Source: Marinobacter vinifirmus (GTDB lineage Bacteria; Pseudomonadota; Gammaproteobacteria; Pseudomonadales; Oleiphilaceae). Taken from it: DNA of 64,000 bases. The stretch is taken from assembly GCF_002258215.1 (NCBI RefSeq), contig NZ_NEFY01000002.1:124001-188000 (forward strand). The letters run 5' to 3'. The position numbers and the translations under genes are program-made. The notes under the pieces were generated by a model, which was given only the letters and a program-made list of their open reading frames with translations, did not search any database and was not told where the DNA came from. This document shows, piece after piece, positions 1-8,409 of this stretch (its first letter is position 1; every line of letters starts with the position of its first letter).

Positions 1-1
1 C

Positions 2-639
2 CCTGAAGCCCATCGACCGAATGCCGATGCCCTGGGGCTGCCGCCGATCCTGAAAGACGTGGTGATGGCCAAGCGGGGGCTGGTGCTGTTTGTGGGGGCG
101 ACCGGGAAACCATGGAACACGCCCTGGCATTTGCCGAAACCGGACACCTGTGTATTTCCACCCTGCACGCCAACAATGCCAACCAGGCCCTGGACCGGAT
201 CATCAACTTCTTCCCGGAAGAGCGCCGGCCGCAGTTGCTGATGGATCTGTCGATGAACCTTCGGGCGTTTGTGTCACAGCGCCTCATTCCTACTGTGGAC
301 AAGAAACGTACCGCTGCCATCGAAATCCTGCTGGGCACGCCCACTATCAGCGAACTGATCCTGCGGGGCGAGATCGACGGCATCAAGGACATCATGGAGA
401 AGTCTGCCAACCTGGGCATGCAAACCTTCGACCTGGCCCTGTTCAAGCTCTGGCAGGAAGGCAAGATCAGTGAAGAAGAAGCCCTGAAGAACGCAGATTC
501 GGCCAACAACCTGCGCCTGCGCATCAAGCTGTACGGCCAGGATGGCTCGTCCGCGAAAGACAGCACCAGTTCCGGCGGCCCCAGCGGCAGCGGGCTGTCC
601 CTGCAACTGGAAGACGATGAGGAAGACCCGGATCAATAA
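2..639 (+). pseudogene. pilU: PilU-type retraction ATPase, 3' part, with an internal frameshifting deletion
   Basis: PilU is a cytoplasmic hexameric ATPase working with PilT in type IV pilus retraction. Positions 2-106 read LGLPPILKDVVMAKRGLVLFVGATG, the run into the Walker A loop. The next recognisable PilU residues, ETMEHALAFAETGHLC, are in another frame from about 106. The stretch normally between them (rest of Walker A, Asp box, Walker B, roughly 80 residues) is missing. From 112 to the stop the protein is intact, with HANNANQALDRIINFFP and MQTFDLALF, and a Ser/Gly-rich tail. The first bases (2-20) also match PilU poorly in this frame, so a second small indel is possible. As it stands no full ATPase can be made. 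It may be a real deletion through a short gaccgg repeat or an assembly fault. The gene starts before the window. Confidence 0.8.
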
Positions 640-647
640 ACGCCCGG

Positions 648-1790
648 TCAGGCCTCTTTCGGCGGGGGTTGCAGCCCCCGCCAGGTAACCACGATGGCAA
701 GGGCCATGGCTACGGCACCACCCCAGAAGGCGACCGAGGTGCTGTAGCCATCCACCAAGAACCCCGACATCCAGGCCCCGAGCGCGCCACCGGCGCCGAA
801 GGTCAAACCGCTGTACAGCGCCTGCCCCTGCCCGTGGTGATGTTTGCCGAAGAAGCCCTGAATGTACTGCACCGAAACCGCATGCAAGGCACCGTAAGAC
901 GCCGCGTGCATCAGCTGGGCAAAGATCAGCACCGGCACAAGCCCGGTGAGCTCGGCAATCAGCCCCCAGCGGATCATGGTCAACACCAGCGAGCCAAGCA
1001 CAATCTGGCGCACGGTAAACCGGGTCGACAACCGGTGCATGATCAGGAACAGCCCGATTTCCGCAATCACCCCCAGTGACCACAACAGGCCGATCGACAG
1101 CTTGCCGTAGCCGTGCTGCTCCAGGTGAATACTGAAAAACGTGTAGTAGGCGCCGTGGGACACCTGCAGCAGGAAGTTCATCAGGAAGAAGGCCACTACG
1201 GCCGGATGAGTAACGATGGCTTTCAGGCTGCCTTTGGGCGCAGACTCTTTGCGTTCACCCCGTTCGGACGGCACCAGGAAGGCCGACACGGCAATGCCGG
1301 CGAATACCGGCAGTAACAGCCAGGGCAAATAGCGAATCGGCACCAGTTCCAGCAAGCCGCCGACCAGCGCCACCGCACCGATAAAGCCCACCGAGCCCCA
1401 CAGCCGAACCTTGCCGTAACGTTCTTTTTTTGAACCCAGCACCCGCAGGGTGATCACTTCATACAGCGGAAGAATCGCGTTCCAGAAAAAGGTAAACGCG
1501 AACATAACCAACAGCAGGCCGTAAAAGCCGGGCTCCAGAAACACTCCGGCAAAAAACAGGGAACCGGTGATAGCTCCGAAGCGTACCAGCCTTACCCGCT
1601 GGCCTGTGCGGTCGCCCAGCCAGCCCCACACGCTGGGGGCCATTACCTTGGTCAGCTGAATGGTCGCCATCAGGGTGGCGATTTGCAGATAGGAAAAGCC
1701 CTGCCCCTCCAGGTAGAGGGACCAATAAGGCAAAAGCCCTCCAAGGAGGGCGAAGAACCAGAAGTAAAGGTTAGACAGCCGCCAGTAGAT
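648..1790 (-). CDS. MFS transporter of the HcaT/MFS_1-like type, probable ATC start
   Basis: Twelve-helix inner-membrane transporter of the major facilitator superfamily; the N-terminal pattern YWRLSNLYFWFFALLGG...PYWSLYLEGQGF is typical of the phenylpropionate permease-like subgroup. Substrate unknown. The first conventional start in frame is TTG at 1733, which would remove most of helix 1. Reading upstream in frame gives 19 more residues starting I-Y-W-R-L-S-N, bounded by the stops TGA-TAA that end aroC. An ideal Shine-Dalgarno (complement 1798-1803) lies 7 nt before the ATC codon at 1788-1790, so initiation at ATC is the best reading and gives 380 residues, usual for the family. It follows aroC directly and is probably co-transcribed; prmB-aroC-MFS is also found in Pseudomonas. 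It converges on pilU. Confidence 0.85.
   Translation of the reverse strand: MYWRLSNLYFWFFALLGGLLPYWSLYLEGQGFSYLQIATLMATIQLTKVMAPSVWGWLGDRTGQRVRLVRFGAITGSLFFAGVFLEPGFYGLLLVMFAFTFFWNAILPLYEVITLRVLGSKKERYGKVRLWGSVGFIGAVALVGGLLELVPIRYLPWLLLPVFAGIAVSAFLVPSERGERKESAPKGSLKAIVTHPAVVAFFLMNFLLQVSHGAYYTFFSIHLEQHGYGKLSIGLLWSLGVIAEIGLFLIMHRLSTRFTVRQIVLGSLVLTMIRWGLIAELTGLVPVLIFAQLMHAASYGALHAVSVQYIQGFFGKHHHGQGQALYSGLTFGAGGALGAWMSGFLVDGYSTSVAFWGGAVAMALAIVVTWRGLQPPPKEA
661..682. repeat. GC-rich inverted repeat at the pilU/MFS convergent ends
   Basis: Two 8-nt arms (ggcggggg and cccccgcc) around a 6-nt centre form a strong hairpin in both directions. It lies inside the last codons of the MFS gene and just after the pilU stop. 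There is no T-run on either side, so a classical intrinsic terminator is not supported, but it could stall or protect the two converging transcripts. Confidence 0.4.
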
Positions 1791-1797
1791 GGTAGCG

Positions 1798-1803
1798 CCT
1801 CCC
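1798..1803 (-). promoter_or_regulatory. Shine-Dalgarno that points to the ATC start of the MFS gene
   Basis: On the minus strand GGGAGG is followed by 7 nt (CGCTACC) and then ATC-TAC-TGG. No other good ribosome-binding site lies near the TTG at 1733 or the CTG at residue 5 of the extended frame. The spacing is that of an efficient site, which argues that ribosomes start at ATC. Confidence 0.6.
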
Positions 1804-1808
1804 GGTTA

Positions 1809-2903
1809 TCAGAGCTGGCCGAGTACCGGCGTATCGACGCTTACATCACCATTCTGGCCACGATGGCGCAGGTAATGATCCATCAGCACAATGGCCATCA
1901 TGGCTTCGGCAATCGGCGTGGCCCGGATACCCACACAGGGGTCGTGCCGGCCAGTGGTGATCACCTCCACCGGGTTGCCATTCACATCAATACTGCGACC
2001 CGGCAGGCGCAGGCTGGATGTAGGCTTCAGGGCAATGCTCGCGACAATGGGCTGGCCGGAGGAAATGCCACCCAGCACGCCACCGGCGTGGTTAGACAGG
2101 AAACCTTCGGGCGTCATCTCGTCCCGGTGCTCGGTGCCCTTCTGCTCCACGCAGCCAAAACCGGCGCCGATTTCCACACCCTTGACGGCGTTAATGCTCA
2201 TCAGGGCATGGGCCAGGTCGGCATCCAGCCGGTCAAATATTGGCTCGCCCAGTCCCGGCGGAACACCGTCGGCCACCACGTTGATGCGGGCACCAATGGA
2301 GTCGCCCTCTTTACGCAGCGCGTCCATGTAGGCTTCCATTTCCGGCACCTTGTCGGCATCCGGGCAGAAGAAGGGGTTCTGGTGTACCTGGTCCCAATCC
2401 AGCTTCTCGATCCTGATGGGGCCCAGCTGTGACAAGTAACCCCGAATACGAATACCCAGGCGCTGCTCCAGGTACTTGCGGGCAACGGCGCCAGCAGCCA
2501 CCCGCATGGCGGTTTCCCGGGCCGAGGAGCGACCGCCGCCACGGTAATCACGCACACCGTACTTGTGGGTGTAGGTGTAATCGGCGTGGGCCGGGCGGAA
2601 CTGTTCGGAAATCTTGGAATAGTCCTTGGAGCGCTGATCGGTATTTTCGATGATCAGGCCAATGGGCGTGCCGGTGGTTTTACCTTCGAACACGCCGGAC
2701 AGAATCCGCACCTCATCCGGTTCCCGGCGCTGGGTGGTATGGCGGGATGTGCCCGGCTTGCGCAGGTCCAGGTCCTTCTGCATATCCGCTTCAGACAGAT
2801 CCAGCCCGGGAGGGCAACCGTCAATAATGCAGCCCAGAGCCGCCCCGTGGCTTTCACCGAAGGTGGTTACGGTAAACAGTTTTCCAAAAGTATTTCCGGA
2901 CAT
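1809..2903 (-). CDS. aroC: Chorismate synthase
   Basis: Makes chorismate from 5-enolpyruvylshikimate-3-phosphate, the last step of the shikimate pathway, using reduced FMN; cytoplasmic tetramer. The 364 residues match the family length. Seen are GESHG (residues 16-20), the [11 protein letters not shown] signature (121-131) and the [10 protein letters not shown] block near the C-terminus that helps hold FMN. The ATG start gives the expected [10 protein letters not shown]. The gene is 37 nt after prmB and directly before the MFS transporter, so the three are likely one operon. No oddities in the reading frame. Confidence 0.98.
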   Translation of the reverse strand: MSGNTFGKLFTVTTFGESHGAALGCIIDGCPPGLDLSEADMQKDLDLRKPGTSRHTTQRREPDEVRILSGVFEGKTTGTPIGLIIENTDQRSKDYSKISEQFRPAHADYTYTHKYGVRDYRGGGRSSARETAMRVAAGAVARKYLEQRLGIRIRGYLSQLGPIRIEKLDWDQVHQNPFFCPDADKVPEMEAYMDALRKEGDSIGARINVVADGVPPGLGEPIFDRLDADLAHALMSINAVKGVEIGAGFGCVEQKGTEHRDEMTPEGFLSNHAGGVLGGISSGQPIVASIALKPTSSLRLPGRSIDVNGNPVEVITTGRHDPCVGIRATPIAEAMMAIVLMDHYLRHRGQNGDVSVDTPVLGQL

Positions 2904-2940
2904 AATTCAGCACTTTATCAAGGTTTTATAATAAATTACT

Positions 2941-3846
2941 TCAGCTGTTTCTGGCCTGCCATTCACGCAGGTCCCGGGCCGTAACCAGGAACACACCGTC
3001 GCCGCCATTCTCGAATTCCAGCCAGGTCAGCGGCAGGTCCGGATAGGCATCGTCCATCGCACCCCAGGAGTTACCCACTTCCACAATCAGCAGGCCGTCT
3101 TCGGTCAGGTGATCGGCGGCACCGGCAATGATGCGGTGGGCAATATCCAGGCCGTCGTCGCCTGCGGCAAGGCCCAGTGCCGGCTCATGCTGGTATTCTT
3201 CCGGCATGTCCGCCAGGTCTTCCGCATCCACATACGGCGGATTGCTGAGGATGACATCATAGCGGCCCTCGATGTTGTCGAACACATCCGAGCGAACCGT
3301 TTGTACCCGCCCTTCCAGGCCGTGCATCTCGATGTTGGATTCGGCAACCGCCAGCGCATCTTCAGAGATATCCGACAGGTCTACTTCTGCCTCGTCGAAC
3401 ACCGTCGCGGCGCCAATTCCGATACAACCGCTGCCCGTGCACAGGTCCAGAATTCGCTGAACGTGCGTGCCGCCAAGCCAGGGCTGCAAGCCGTTTTCCA
3501 GCAACTCACCCAGCGGTGACCGGGGCACCAGTACCCGCTCATCTACGTTAAAGGGCATGCCCATGAACCAGCCTTCGCCCAGCAAATAGACAATGGGCAC
3601 ACGCTCGTTAATGCGCCGCTCAATACGCTCGATAATCAGCTCCCGCTCGCTGCGGGTCAGCCGCGCATCCAGGAACAGGTTGTTGTTTTCCAGCGGCAGG
3701 TGGACGCTGCGCAGCACCAGTTGTACGGCTTCGTCCCACACGTTATCGGTGCCATGGCCAAAGTACAGGGGCGAGGCAGCAAACCGTGAGGCGGCATAGC
3801 GCAACAGGTCGCGAATGGTCTGCAGGTCATCTACGGGGCTGGTCAC
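2941..3846 (-). CDS. prmB: Ribosomal protein L3 N5-glutamine methyltransferase
   Basis: Transfers a methyl group from S-adenosylmethionine to a glutamine side chain of ribosomal protein L3. Visible: the AdoMet-binding [10 protein letters not shown] (residues 134-143) and the NPPY catalytic motif (202-205) shared by amino-group methyltransferases of the HemK/PrmB type. The N-terminal [15 protein letters not shown] and the GTDNVWDEA stretch separate PrmB from PrmC. Length 301 is normal. The start is GTG at 3846, giving [10 protein letters not shown] consensus -10 element lies 37 nt upstream. Followed by aroC. Confidence 0.95.
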   Translation of the reverse strand: MTSPVDDLQTIRDLLRYAASRFAASPLYFGHGTDNVWDEAVQLVLRSVHLPLENNNLFLDARLTRSERELIIERIERRINERVPIVYLLGEGWFMGMPFNVDERVLVPRSPLGELLENGLQPWLGGTHVQRILDLCTGSGCIGIGAATVFDEAEVDLSDISEDALAVAESNIEMHGLEGRVQTVRSDVFDNIEGRYDVILSNPPYVDAEDLADMPEEYQHEPALGLAAGDDGLDIAHRIIAGAADHLTEDGLLIVEVGNSWGAMDDAYPDLPLTWLEFENGGDGVFLVTARDLREWQARNS

Positions 3847-3882
3847 AAAGTCGGTTTCCTGGTCGGTAAGTTTCAGCGCGGC

Positions 3883-3888
3883 ATTATA
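3883..3888 (-). promoter_or_regulatory. Possible -10 element upstream of prmB-aroC
   Basis: On the minus strand TATAAT matches the sigma-70 -10 consensus exactly and stands 37 nt before the prmB GTG. No good -35 hexamer was found 16-18 nt further up, so this rests on the -10 alone. Confidence 0.4.
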
Positions 3889-3930
3889 CGCTGATTAGGC
3901 CGATGGCTGCAGCTTTCCGCCCGCCTGCCA

Positions 3931-5127
3931 TCACAGCGCCAGCGGGCCGGAACTGCTGCGGCTGGCCTCAAAACGGTCCAGGGCCGCGGTCATACGCTCA
4001 CGCCCCAGCTGGATCAGCTCCGGCGCCTTATGGAAGTCGTAGCTGCGGGACGCGTTCTTGGGAATGTTGATCAGCAAGTCCGGCGGATAACCGGCAATCT
4101 TGTACTGCACCAGGGCGCTCTGCATGGTTTCGATGGTCAGGTTCATCACATCAAACTTGCCAATGCCCAGCTTGTCCCAGTCGATGGTGTCGTGCTCTTC
4201 CCGCTTTTCCGCATCCGGGTGGTCGGCAGGCACCGGAGCCTTGGCCTTGGCCTCAATCGCTTTTTCCTGCGACTTTTTGGCAATCTCCCGGCTGATCTTC
4301 TGTTCCGGTGTTTCGTCCTCACTGCCCTTGCGGTTAGTGAGCGCTTTCAGGGCATCCCAGTCGAACCAGCGGGAAGCTTTGTCCCGGAGCGCATCCATCC
4401 ACTCTTCCATGTCGCCGCCGGTATCCTCTGCGGGCGTCAGTGCTGCGTCCGGAATTCGCTGGAGTTGCTCTTCCTCGCCCGCCAGGTTGACCGCCATAAT
4501 CAGGTCTGCGTGGGCAGAGATGGTGGGAATAATCGGTAAGGGATTCAGCACCGCACCGTCCACCAGCACCCGGCCGTCCAGCACCAGCGGCGTCACTACA
4601 CTGGGAATCGCAATTGAGGCACGGATAGCCTTGTCCAGGGGCCCTTCCTGGAACCAGATTTCCTTATGTGCCAGCAGGTCAGTCGCTACGGCGGTAAAGG
4701 GAATCGGCAGGTCTTCAATGCGGGTATCACCCAGAATTTCCCGCACGATGGAAAACACCTTCTCGCCCCGGATGGCACCGATGGAGCTGAAGGTAAGGTC
4801 CAGCAGCTTGATCACATCAAACTGCCCTAACCCGGTTACCCAGTCTTTGTACTCTTTCAGCTTGCCGGCGGCATACATACCGCCAATCAGGGCGCCCATG
4901 GAGCAGCCGGAAATCGCAGCAATCTTGTAACCACGCTCTACCAGCACCTCGATTGCGCCAATGTGGGCATAGCCCCGGGCGCCACCGCTACCCAGGGTCA
5001 AGGCAACGGTCTTGCCCTTTCCGGTCTTGCGAACATTGCTGCTGGCAGGCGCACTTGCAGGAGAAACATCAGAGCTTTTTATGACCGCGCTGGCGCCGTT
5101 ATCAACCGGTTTATCCTTCTGTGCCAT
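3931..5127 (-). CDS. Patatin-like phospholipase (RssA/NTE type)
   Basis: A predicted serine acyl hydrolase of the patatin fold with a Ser-Asp dyad. Seen: oxyanion loop GSGGARG (residues 46-52), nucleophile in GCSMG (Ser76), and the DGAVLNPLP block holding the catalytic Asp. No signal peptide is evident; the first 38 residues are a polar, probably disordered lead. After the patatin core (to about residue 220) there is a charged linker rich in Lys, Glu and Ala, then a C-terminal piece with TMQSALVQYKIAGYPPDLLI that resembles the normal end of the patatin domain, so the linker is an insertion of roughly 100 residues. It is followed upstream on the same strand by the DUF4892 gene 3 nt away, suggesting an operon. 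Substrate unknown. Confidence 0.85.
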   Translation of the reverse strand: MAQKDKPVDNGASAVIKSSDVSPASAPASSNVRKTGKGKTVALTLGSGGARGYAHIGAIEVLVERGYKIAAISGCSMGALIGGMYAAGKLKEYKDWVTGLGQFDVIKLLDLTFSSIGAIRGEKVFSIVREILGDTRIEDLPIPFTAVATDLLAHKEIWFQEGPLDKAIRASIAIPSVVTPLVLDGRVLVDGAVLNPLPIIPTISAHADLIMAVNLAGEEEQLQRIPDAALTPAEDTGGDMEEWMDALRDKASRWFDWDALKALTNRKGSEDETPEQKISREIAKKSQEKAIEAKAKAPVPADHPDAEKREEHDTIDWDKLGIGKFDVMNLTIETMQSALVQYKIAGYPPDLLINIPKNASRSYDFHKAPELIQLGRERMTAALDRFEASRSSSGPLAL

Positions 5128-5130
5128 GGC

Positions 5131-6042
5131 TTACCTCTTGATCACCAATACTTCTACACGATCACCACGACGATCCGGGTCTTCCACCTGCACCACGGGC
5201 CCTACCGTGACAATACGAATCTGGCTGCGGGAGATTCCGGTTTTGCCCAGAACTTCGGCCAGGGCGTCACCTGCCTGTCGGGCGCGCTCCAGGGCCGCCT
5301 CCAGACGCTCGCCATCCTGCAGGGAGGAGAACGCGGCCAACACCACCTCGGCGCCCTCATCAGCCGCCCAGTCGGTCAGCCTGCGCCGGTCATCGGCACT
5401 GAAATCAAACCGATAGGTAACGCCACCGCTCCAGGGCACCACCACCGGCCCCTTCATTCGCCCGTTTGACGCTTCAAAGCCCGGAATGGACGCACCTGCG
5501 CCTACCTCCAGCTGCTCCACCCAGACATACTCCCGCAGGTTACCGCGAGTGACGGTATACACCAGCGTGAGCCACTGGGTGCCGTTCTCGTCTTCCACTG
5601 CAGCGGCCACGTAATCCTGGCTGCCGTCACGGCCCAACAGGCGGGATTGCTGGAAAATCTGGTTGGCCCAGACGTTGTTGCGACCGCACTGGATACCGGA
5701 ACACTGGTACAGAACGCTGGCGCCCCTGGCCCGGAGTTCCGTCAGGTAATGGTCCAGCGCCGCTTCGCGACTGGCGTCCCGGTTGATCTCGAACAGCTGC
5801 CCCTGGCCAGACACCGGCAGGCGCGCCATTACATCGGAACGGATTTCGTTGCGAATCTCCCGCACCGGGCTGAACAGCACCAGGTGGCCGCTGGATTCAA
5901 TCGCTGCGGTATTCTGCAGCGACGATTGCGAGAACTGAACAGGGGCCTGTGCCAGAGCGTTCGCCTGGACAGCACCGGCAGACGCAAACAGAACTACGGC
6001 CGCCAAACATCTCAAAAAGCCACTGCTGGGTCGGTTAAACAT
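5131..6042 (-). CDS. DUF4892 domain periplasmic protein
   Basis: An exported protein of the DUF4892 family known from Pseudomonas and relatives; its function is not established. The N-terminus has a signal peptide (hydrophobic CLAAVVLFASAGAV, cleavage near VQANA). The middle contains the family block LRARGASVLYQCSGIQCGRNNVWANQ with two conserved Cys. The C-terminal part (FDFSADDRRRLTDWAAD to VEDPDRRGDRVEVLVIKR) has the layout of an OmpA-like domain; this likeness is by eye only. The ATG at 6042 is preferred over the TTG immediately before it. The ATG overlaps the stop of the upstream hydrolase by 8 nt, so translation is probably coupled. Confidence 0.75.
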   Translation of the reverse strand: MFNRPSSGFLRCLAAVVLFASAGAVQANALAQAPVQFSQSSLQNTAAIESSGHLVLFSPVREIRNEIRSDVMARLPVSGQGQLFEINRDASREAALDHYLTELRARGASVLYQCSGIQCGRNNVWANQIFQQSRLLGRDGSQDYVAAAVEDENGTQWLTLVYTVTRGNLREYVWVEQLEVGAGASIPGFEASNGRMKGPVVVPWSGGVTYRFDFSADDRRRLTDWAADEGAEVVLAAFSSLQDGERLEAALERARQAGDALAEVLGKTGISRSQIRIVTVGPVVQVEDPDRRGDRVEVLVIKR

Positions 6043-6955
6043 CAAAAAGAAACCTTTTTATGGCATCACTGACTGGCGTGGTATCGCCATCCAGGTGACA
6101 GTGGTGGCCGCCGGGAACATCCACCGTGGTCAGCTCCGGAATCAGCGCCGCGCGCTGATCCAGCCCCTTCCGGTAAGTCAGCAGGCCTTCCTCGGCACGC
6201 ACAAACAGCGCCGGGGTTTTAATGGCCGCCAAAGAGGCTTCCACCTGTTGCTCTGTCATCATCAAAGCCGTGGGATGCCGCAACCTTGCATCGGTCTGCC
6301 AGACATACCCCACCCCGTAACTGCGCATGTTCCGGGGCACCAGCAAGCTGGCCGCCTCGGCACTCAGGGGGCTGAGGCCTCCCTCGCGAATTCGTGCTGC
6401 GGTTTCCACATCCGGATAGATCGCCGGCGGTGCCGAACCGTTACGCTTTTTCTGCAATGCCCGGCGCAGCTGGGGAATGGTTTCTTCCGCCGGGCGGCTA
6501 AGCGCCCCCAGGCTGTCGATCATCACCAGCCGCCGAACCCGCTCCGGAAAGGCCGCTGCGTACAAAGCACATACGATGCCGCCCAGAGAATGGCCGACCA
6601 GGTCTATCGGTTCTTTTTCGCTGTGCGGAAAATGGCTGTCGATCAGTTCGGAAAGGTCGCCCACATAGTCCATCAGCCAGTAGCTGTACCCCGGCGGCCG
6701 GTGGCCGGACTGGCCGTGGCCTGCCATGTCGATGGCGTGGACCGGCGCATGGGCGGCAATTTCCGGCGCAAGGCGGGCAAAGCTCATGGCGTTATCCAGC
6801 CAGCCGTGCACCATCAGCACCGGTTGCCGGGTGGTTGCTTCGCGGGGCGGATGCCAGCTCAGGCCGGCAAGGGTGATGTTTTCGAGTGGCCAGTGCGCCT
6901 CCCGGCAGTCGGCCGGAACTTCGTGCCCACTGTCGGGTAACACTGTGTCATTCAT
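6035..6955 (-). CDS. Alpha/beta hydrolase
   Basis: A cytoplasmic hydrolase of the alpha/beta fold; substrate not identifiable. Visible are the oxyanion HGW (residues 50-52), the nucleophile elbow GHSLGG (Ser123) and a late His in the VPGGHHCHLDG block, so the Ser-Asp-His triad is plausible. There is no signal peptide. Length 306. It lies between pilZ upstream and the DUF4892 gene, which it overlaps by 8 nt; the run pilZ, hydrolase, DUF4892, patatin is on one strand with tiny gaps and may be one transcript. Confidence 0.85.
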   Translation of the reverse strand: MNDTVLPDSGHEVPADCREAHWPLENITLAGLSWHPPREATTRQPVLMVHGWLDNAMSFARLAPEIAAHAPVHAIDMAGHGQSGHRPPGYSYWLMDYVGDLSELIDSHFPHSEKEPIDLVGHSLGGIVCALYAAAFPERVRRLVMIDSLGALSRPAEETIPQLRRALQKKRNGSAPPAIYPDVETAARIREGGLSPLSAEAASLLVPRNMRSYGVGYVWQTDARLRHPTALMMTEQQVEASLAAIKTPALFVRAEEGLLTYRKGLDQRAALIPELTTVDVPGGHHCHLDGDTTPVSDAIKRFLFDV

Positions 6956-6967
6956 GCAAGGCAGGTC

Positions 6968-7318
6968 CTACATGGTGTGGGTGGGGCGATCAGAGCTCAG
7001 GGAGCCAGCCAGGTATGATTCGATCTTGGTGCGGGCGGTTTCATCATCACCGTTGAACTGCACACCAATACCGGCAGCCCGGTTGCCCTGGGCGCCTTTC
7101 GGGGTTATCCATACAACCTTGCCGGCCACCGGGATTTTCTCCGGCTCGTCCATCAAGGTCAGCAGCAGGAAAACCTCGTCGCCAAGCTGGTACTGCTTGT
7201 GGGTCGGAATGAACAGGCCACCCTGCTTTATGTACGGCATATAGGCTGCGTACAGCGCGGCTTTGTCGTTGATAGTCTGGGTCAGAATACCACTGCGTGC
7301 TCCGAATCCGGGCCCCAT
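6968..7318 (-). CDS. pilZ: Type IV pilus assembly protein PilZ
   Basis: Cytoplasmic PilZ-domain protein needed for type IV pilus assembly in Pseudomonas and Xanthomonas, where it works with FimX and PilB. The body (YAAYMPYIKQGGLFIPT, LMDEPEKIPVAGKVVWITPKGAQGNRAAGIGVQF) is nearly the textbook PilZ sequence. The RxxxR and D/NxSxxG residues that bind c-di-GMP in other PilZ domains are absent, as in Pseudomonas PilZ. The start is ATG at 7318 (MGPGFGARSG), 116 residues, because AAGGTG stands 6 nt before it; a start 11 codons earlier is less likely. It sits downstream of holB, as in Pseudomonas. Confidence 0.93.
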   Translation of the reverse strand: MGPGFGARSGILTQTINDKAALYAAYMPYIKQGGLFIPTHKQYQLGDEVFLLLTLMDEPEKIPVAGKVVWITPKGAQGNRAAGIGVQFNGDDETARTKIESYLAGSLSSDRPTHTM

Positions 7319-7377
7319 ATCAAACACCTTCTTTTTTCTGATATTTCGCAATCATAGCAGCTGTTAACCGCTAAAGC

Positions 7378-8409
7378 TCAACCTGCGGCGCGCTTTCTGG
7401 GCATCAAATCACGCCAGGCAATCAACAGCTGGCTGGCTTCCAGTTCCGGGCTGGCATTATACACGGCGGCCTCCCGGCTCTGCCGGACCCGATCCAGCAA
7501 TTCATGGGCCCGCCAGGGCGGATTGCTGCGGGCCAGGAACATCAGCATGTCTGCCGCTTCGGTATCATTGGGCTGACCGCCGGCGCTGCACCGGGCCAAG
7601 TCGGCGGCCCAGCTTTCGAACAGCCAGAGAGTATCCTCCAGGCCGATGGTCTTGAAGCACTTCGCCGCATCACCCACGGTGATCTGCCCTTTCATAAACT
7701 GCTTGAACGCCTCGAAGGCCTTGTCCCGTAACCCCGGAAACTCGCCGGTGGCATATTCCAGCGCCAACCTCGGCGCATTACCCGCCAGCATCAGGCTCTT
7801 GGCCAGCACCCCGGCTCCGGGGCGCTGATCCTCCTCCAGCCCGGACACCTGCGCCGCCAGCCAGTTCTGGGCCTGTTCTTCCGCCGGCACCGGAATGGTC
7901 AACGCCTGGCACCGGGAGCGAATGGTGGGCAGCACTGGCCGGCCACTTTCCTGCAACAGCAGAAGAGTGACATCCGGCAGCGGTTCTTCCAGGGTTTTCA
8001 GCAGGGCGTTGGCGGCATTGATGTTCAAAAGGTCTGCCCGGTCGACAATGGCCACCTTGTGATGGGCCACCTGGGGCGAACCCACGGCAAAGGTCGACAG
8101 TGCCCTCACCTGGTCCACCTTTACCATGCGGGATTTCTCCGGCGCGTAGATTCGCAAATCCGGATGACTGCCCGCACGCAGCAACTCGCACTGCTTGCAG
8201 TGGCCACAAGCCACCAGGTTGCCATTACCCAGGTCTTCCCGGCGATCGCACAGCAATAACCCGGCAACGGCCTCGGCCCAGGCACGCTTGCCCACACCCC
8301 GTTCGCCGGCCACCAGCAAGGCGTGAGGCAGCCGGTCTTCCGCAAGCCGGTGCTGAACCGCGTGCCAGGCCTTGGTCAGCCAGGGCATGTCTTGGGCGAT
8401 ATCACTCAT
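7378..8409 (-). CDS. holB: DNA polymerase III subunit delta prime
   Basis: Part of the clamp loader that places the beta clamp on primed DNA. Seen: PHALLVAGERGVGKRAWAEA, a degenerate P-loop as expected of delta prime, a zinc-type cluster CDRR...CGHCKQC, and the ALLKTLEEPLPDVTLLLL and RSRCQ blocks (RFC-type SRC motif). The ATG at 8409 (MSDIAQDMPW) is chosen over one 13 codons upstream because it overlaps the stop of the upstream transglutaminase gene as ATGAGTGA. Length 343. PilZ follows. The usual neighbour tmk is not here; a tgpA-type gene stands in its place. Confidence 0.95.
   Translation of the reverse strand: MSDIAQDMPWLTKAWHAVQHRLAEDRLPHALLVAGERGVGKRAWAEAVAGLLLCDRREDLGNGNLVACGHCKQCELLRAGSHPDLRIYAPEKSRMVKVDQVRALSTFAVGSPQVAHHKVAIVDRADLLNINAANALLKTLEEPLPDVTLLLLQESGRPVLPTIRSRCQALTIPVPAEEQAQNWLAAQVSGLEEDQRPGAGVLAKSLMLAGNAPRLALEYATGEFPGLRDKAFEAFKQFMKGQITVGDAAKCFKTIGLEDTLWLFESWAADLARCSAGGQPNDTEAADMLMFLARSNPPWRAHELLDRVRQSREAAVYNASPELEASQLLIAWRDLMPRKRAAG

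Noticed and set aside
274..1083. Minus-strand open frame of 269 codons overlapping pilU and the MFS gene
   Set aside because: It lies in the shadow of both genes, lacks any domain or ribosome site, and is low-complexity Arg/Ala/Gly as expected from GC-rich antisense.
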